From an uncultured Mucispirillum sp. (GTDB lineage: Bacteria; Chrysiogenota; Deferribacteres; Deferribacterales; Mucispirillaceae): a stretch of 17,134 bases of DNA. Positions 15,859-17,134 of the stretch are shown one piece after another. Under the pieces are notes generated by a model. It saw only the letters and a list, made by a program, of their open reading frames with translations. It had not been told where the DNA came from and did no database searches. The position numbers were made by a program, and so were the translations under genes. The stretch is from positions 1 through 17,134 of the forward strand of contig CALADT010000109.1 of the NCBI GenBank assembly GCA_937890655.1, written 5' to 3'. Every line of letters begins with the position of its first letter. Position 1 is the stretch's first letter.

Positions 15859-17134
15859 ATGAAAAAATTTCTTTTTTTACTTCCGTTTTTATTAATTATA
15901 AACGCCTGTACTGATTATGATGTTAGTAGTAATAATAGTGATAATGGTTTAAATAATAATATTATTCATAAAAATGGTATACTAGCTTTAGGGTATAACC
16001 AAATTAATATGCAGCCTAATAAAACATTATATACAGCCGTATATTTAAATAATAAAAATGCTAATGAAGATAATGCGTTTTATTCTTTAGAAAGCGATAA
16101 CAGCTTACCTGTAAATAATAACATTTATTATAAAACAAAAGAAAATAATAATAGTAATAAAATTAAGCTGGCAGAATACCTAAAAGATTTCCAACAGTTT
16201 ACTAAAGATAATAATATAAAAGCCATAAATAATGAAAGCAATATTAATACTAAAACTATACCTAATAATATACAAGTGGGTTCATTATGGGATAATGTTT
16301 ATGTGCTTGATATTGAAAGCAACCAATATAAGCAAATAAATGCTAAATGTATTGCCGTATCCGAATATGCTTATTTCTTTTTAGATAGTAGTGTAAATAA
16401 TTTGGAAGAATCACAAATACAAGCACTTAAAACATCATTTGATAAAGATTATAAAATAATCCATCAATATTTTGGAAAAGAAAACGATATTGATAAAAAT
16501 GGTAAAGTCGTATTTTTAATTACTAATTTACCAAATAATATAATGGGTTTTTTCTCATCGGTGGATAAATATTTCAATAAAGATTTACAAGGCACATCTT
16601 ATAAATCTAATGAATCAGATATGCTTTATGTTAATGCAAAATATTTCCAAGCAGATATATGGAAACAAGAAAAAACAAATGTGCTTGCAACTTTTATTCA
16701 TGAATTTCAGCATATGACATTTTTTGATACAAGAACAAAAAACAAACTTAAAACAGGAGATGCAAGGTGGCTAAACGAAGGGCTTTCCATGTTAGCAGAA
16801 TATTATGGTGGTTATGGTAATGCCCATTACGGTTACTTATACTACTACTTTGAAAGATTTCAAGGGGTGCCACTGGTTACAGAATCCACAAGTCTTGATT
16901 ATGGTTACTCATACTTATTTACTCGTTATATTAATGAACGTTGTGGGGCGAGTATGATAAAATCCATATATATTTCACAATATACAGGAAAAGAAGCAGT
17001 AGGGCAAGCATGTCAAGTGGATTTTGATACACTTTATGAAGACTTTGTAAAAATGGTTTTATATACAGGCAGGGGAATAACTAGTGATACAAAATATAAT
17101 ATAGAAGCCTTTAATTACCCAAAAGGTAGTGTAG
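15859..17134 (+). CDS. Lipoprotein zinc metallopeptidase, M30 (hyicolysin)-like, cut by window edge
   Basis: The frame is open from the ATG at 15859 to the window end (425 codons seen). The N terminus MKKFLFLLPFLLIINAC is a lipoprotein signal with C17 as the probable lipidated residue, although Asn before Ala is unusual in the lipobox. A low-complexity Asn-rich stretch follows (about 24-36), with more Asn-rich segments near 65-150. The middle part has DIDKNGKVVFLITNL (212-226) and a GFFSSVD segment, as in M30 neutral metallopeptidases. The zinc site is HEFQH (281-285), with third-ligand candidate E307 in WLNEGLSMLAEYY. It should be secreted and surface or periplasm anchored. Its function in proteolysis is inferred from the motif. 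AGGTG lies just upstream of the start, and the terminator at 15705-15727 separates it from the RND gene. Confidence 0.8.
   Translation, partial: MKKFLFLLPFLLIINACTDYDVSSNNSDNGLNNNIIHKNGILALGYNQINMQPNKTLYTAVYLNNKNANEDNAFYSLESDNSLPVNNNIYYKTKENNNSNKIKLAEYLKDFQQFTKDNNIKAINNESNINTKTIPNNIQVGSLWDNVYVLDIESNQYKQINAKCIAVSEYAYFFLDSSVNNLEESQIQALKTSFDKDYKIIHQYFGKENDIDKNGKVVFLITNLPNNIMGFFSSVDKYFNKDLQGTSYKSNESDMLYVNAKYFQADIWKQEKTNVLATFIHEFQHMTFFDTRTKNKLKTGDARWLNEGLSMLAEYYGGYGNAHYGYLYYYFERFQGVPLVTESTSLDYGYSYLFTRYINERCGASMIKSIYISQYTGKEAVGQACQVDFDTLYEDFVKMVLYTGRGITSDTKYNIEAFNYPKGSV

Overview
This window comes from a very AT-rich Gram-negative bacterium. Two predicted lipoproteins, an RND efflux pump and a System I (Ccm) cytochrome c maturation cluster imply an outer membrane and c-type cytochromes. 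CcmE carries the cysteine heme-ligand motif C-x3-Y instead of the usual H-x3-Y. That variant, together with low GC, a long HD-domain exopolyphosphatase and Rpn-type nucleases, suggests a Deferribacterota (Mucispirillum-like) or deltaproteobacterial-type anaerobe. The taxonomic assignment is an inference.

Layout. (1) About 1-1900, accessory: the 3' part of an AAA/OLD-like ATPase gene overlaps by 8 bp a small gene with a PD-(D/E)XK-like signature, a candidate two-gene defence or toxin module. It is followed by a convergent Rpn/PDDEXK-family nuclease gene. (2) 1970-7106, polyphosphate operon: an active-looking Ppx/GppA-HD exopolyphosphatase, then a tandem paralogue that has lost nearly all catalytic residues of both domains, then polyphosphate kinase Ppk1. 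(3) 7142-7441, minus strand: a lone FeoA-like small protein behind a good Fur-box match. (4) 7626-9073: ccdA (minus) divergent from ccmE (plus), with ccmE closed off by a strong terminator. (5) 9201-15727: one tightly spaced plus-strand unit, ccmA-ccmB-ccmC-ccmD-like, then a lipoprotein membrane-fusion protein and an RND permease, ended by a classic terminator. (6) 15859 to the window end: a lipoprotein metallopeptidase (HEFQH, M30/hyicolysin-like), cut by the window edge.

How the genes work together. Ppk1 makes polyphosphate and Ppx degrades it, and co-transcription would link the two; the degenerate Ppx paralogue could be a regulatory subunit. CcdA would carry reductant across the inner membrane, CcmABCD would load heme onto CcmE, and CcmE would pass it to a CcmF-type ligase not seen here. 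No outer-membrane TolC partner for the RND pump lies in the window. The most unusual items are the pseudo-enzyme Ppx paralogue, the ATPase/nuclease-like pair, the CcmE cysteine variant, the shared C-terminal coil of CcmC and the CcmD-like protein, and the joining of ccm genes to an efflux pump.
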